64,000 bases of DNA from Halomonas ventosae (GTDB taxonomy: Bacteria > Pseudomonadota > Gammaproteobacteria > Pseudomonadales > Halomonadaceae), in NCBI RefSeq assembly GCF_004363555.1, contig NZ_SNZJ01000005.1:62001-126000 (forward strand), in the 5' to 3' direction. The notes beneath the pieces were generated by a model that ran no database searches, was not told the origin of the DNA, and saw only the letters and a list, made by a program, of their open reading frames with translations. Each line of letters opens with the position of its first letter. Within the stretch, counting starts at the first letter, position 1. The position numbers and the translations under genes were made by a program. Below, one piece after another: positions 63,054-64,000 of the stretch.

Positions 63054-64000
63054 ATGAGCTCAAGAGCCAAGAAGATCCTCTACACGACCGGCATGCTATC
63101 GGTGATCGGCTGCACGCCCGTTCTGGCCCAGCAGTCGGCACAGGATACGCAGATCCAACCGGTCGGCCAGGAGCCCGAGGAGCAGGAAGCCCGACCAGAG
63201 ATACAGTCCATCGCCGAATATGGCGGTGTGCTGACGCCCAAGGGCAGGCTGGTACTGGAGCCGGAGTTCCAGTACTCCCACGAGAGCATCAACCGCATGA
63301 CATTCGAGGGCGTGGAAGTATTGAGTACCCTACTAATCGGGGTATTCACGGCACAGGATGTCGACCGGGACAACTATACGGCCTCGCTGACCGGCCGGCT
63401 GGGCTTCACCGACCGCCTGGAACTCGAGATGAAGGTGCCCTATGTCTATCGTGACGAGTCGAACCGGGTCACGGTCTCCGAAGTCGACCCCGACTTCACC
63501 CTGGATCGCGAGTTATCCAACGATGCGCTGGGCGATATCGAACTGGCCGCTCACTACCAGTTCAATCGTGGCCTGGATGGCATGCCCTACTTCATCGGTA
63601 ACCTGCGCTACAAGAGCACCACTGGCGAAGGGCCCTTCGATATCCGTCGCAACAGCGCCGGTACGCCACTTGAACTCTCCACCGGCACTGGCTTCCACTC
63701 CATCGAACCCAGCATCACCATGCTGCTCCCCTCCGCGCCGGCCGTCTACTTTGCTAACCTGGGCTATGTCTTCCACCTAGAGGATGATGTCAACCAGCAA
63801 GTTACCCAGGATGATGAAGATCTTTTCATCCGAGATGTGGATCCCGGGGATGCCGTGCGATTGAGCTTCGGCATGGCCTATTCGATCAATCCGAAGACCT
63901 CCTTCACGCTGGGCTACAAGAACGACTTCATCGGCAAGACCACGACCGAATATGTCAACAACACTACGGGCAGCAGTACGGAAGTCAATTCCCAGACCTT
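63054..64000 (+). CDS. Outer-membrane beta-barrel transporter-like protein (3' end beyond window)
   Basis: The ATG at 63054 follows GGAAGGGA and opens a frame that runs off the window after about 315 residues. A signal peptide (GMLSVIGCTPVLA) is followed by a charged linker. The rest has alternating aromatic and polar residues, as in beta barrels: VLEPEFQYSHES, LTGRLGFTDRLELEMKVPY, DIELAAHYQFN and SFTLGYKNDF. It resembles the transporter-like MetA-pathway family of outer-membrane proteins. No partner is visible. It lies directly after a VpsR-like activator, so biofilm or secretion is possible, but unproven. Confidence 0.75.
   Translation, partial: MSSRAKKILYTTGMLSVIGCTPVLAQQSAQDTQIQPVGQEPEEQEARPEIQSIAEYGGVLTPKGRLVLEPEFQYSHESINRMTFEGVEVLSTLLIGVFTAQDVDRDNYTASLTGRLGFTDRLELEMKVPYVYRDESNRVTVSEVDPDFTLDRELSNDALGDIELAAHYQFNRGLDGMPYFIGNLRYKSTTGEGPFDIRRNSAGTPLELSTGTGFHSIEPSITMLLPSAPAVYFANLGYVFHLEDDVNQQVTQDDEDLFIRDVDPGDAVRLSFGMAYSINPKTSFTLGYKNDFIGKTTTEYVNNTTGSSTEVNSQT

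Overview
This window looks like a chromosomal segment of a high-GC gammaproteobacterium, most likely Halomonas or a close relative (Halomonadaceae). The enterobacterial-type deoCABD gene set, an E. coli-type MntR box, the VpsR-like and YcbB-like proteins and the strong G/C bias at third codon positions all point that way. The genus is my inference from protein character; there is no rRNA in the window. I see no tRNA, rRNA, CRISPR array, transposase or prophage genes. Coding density is high and most genes are ordinary chromosomal ones.

Layout. 1-4448 (minus): a polyamine-type ABC importer (ATPase, binding protein, two permeases, the last cut by the window edge), divergent from a class V aminotransferase (4693-5829). 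5959-6642: a CBS-BON protein. 6754-13537: DeoR repressor divergent from a complete nucleoside salvage operon (nupC-like, deoC, deoA, deoB, deoD, cdd) whose cistrons mostly overlap by 1-4 nt, with a DeoR-like operator in front. 13604-16468: dienelactone hydrolase, RsgA-type GTPase, GNAT acetyltransferase and a decayed MerR gene. 16636-22254: a MscS-type channel plus an uncharacterised membrane protein, divergent from an amidoligase/class I glutamine amidotransferase pair. 22378-31668: OsmC, aldo/keto reductase, DUF1415, endonuclease V, SbcCD and a SWIM zinc-finger protein. 31795-32260: a non-coding stretch with several inverted repeats and a frameshifted remnant of the C-terminus of a type I restriction subunit (HsdR).

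32257-37681 (minus): a manganese/zinc ABC importer locus in the order mntR, binding protein, ATPase, two permeases that both carry an extra C-terminal winged-helix-like domain, a tiny four-cysteine protein, and a SpoIIAA-like protein. A near-perfect MntR box lies in front of the binding-protein gene. 38000-44050: homocysteine S-methyltransferase, then a D-tartrate module (tarD-like dehydratase, TctABC-type transporter, GntR/FCD regulator). 44167-51052: ArgE-like deacetylase, GATase, EamA exporter, DeaD helicase, YaiI, a REP pair and glutathionyl-hydroquinone reductase. 51153-61064: LysR/pirin pair, a MepM-like peptidase, an ABC exporter, two divergent L,D-transpeptidases of different families, an SDR and a Prx5-type peroxiredoxin. 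61520-64000: a VpsR-like sigma-54 activator followed by an outer-membrane-type protein cut by the window end.

The least-explained items are the amidoligase/GATase pair beside the MscS operon, the regulatory-looking domains on the metal permeases with the 39-residue Cys4 protein downstream, and the repeat-rich HsdR remnant.
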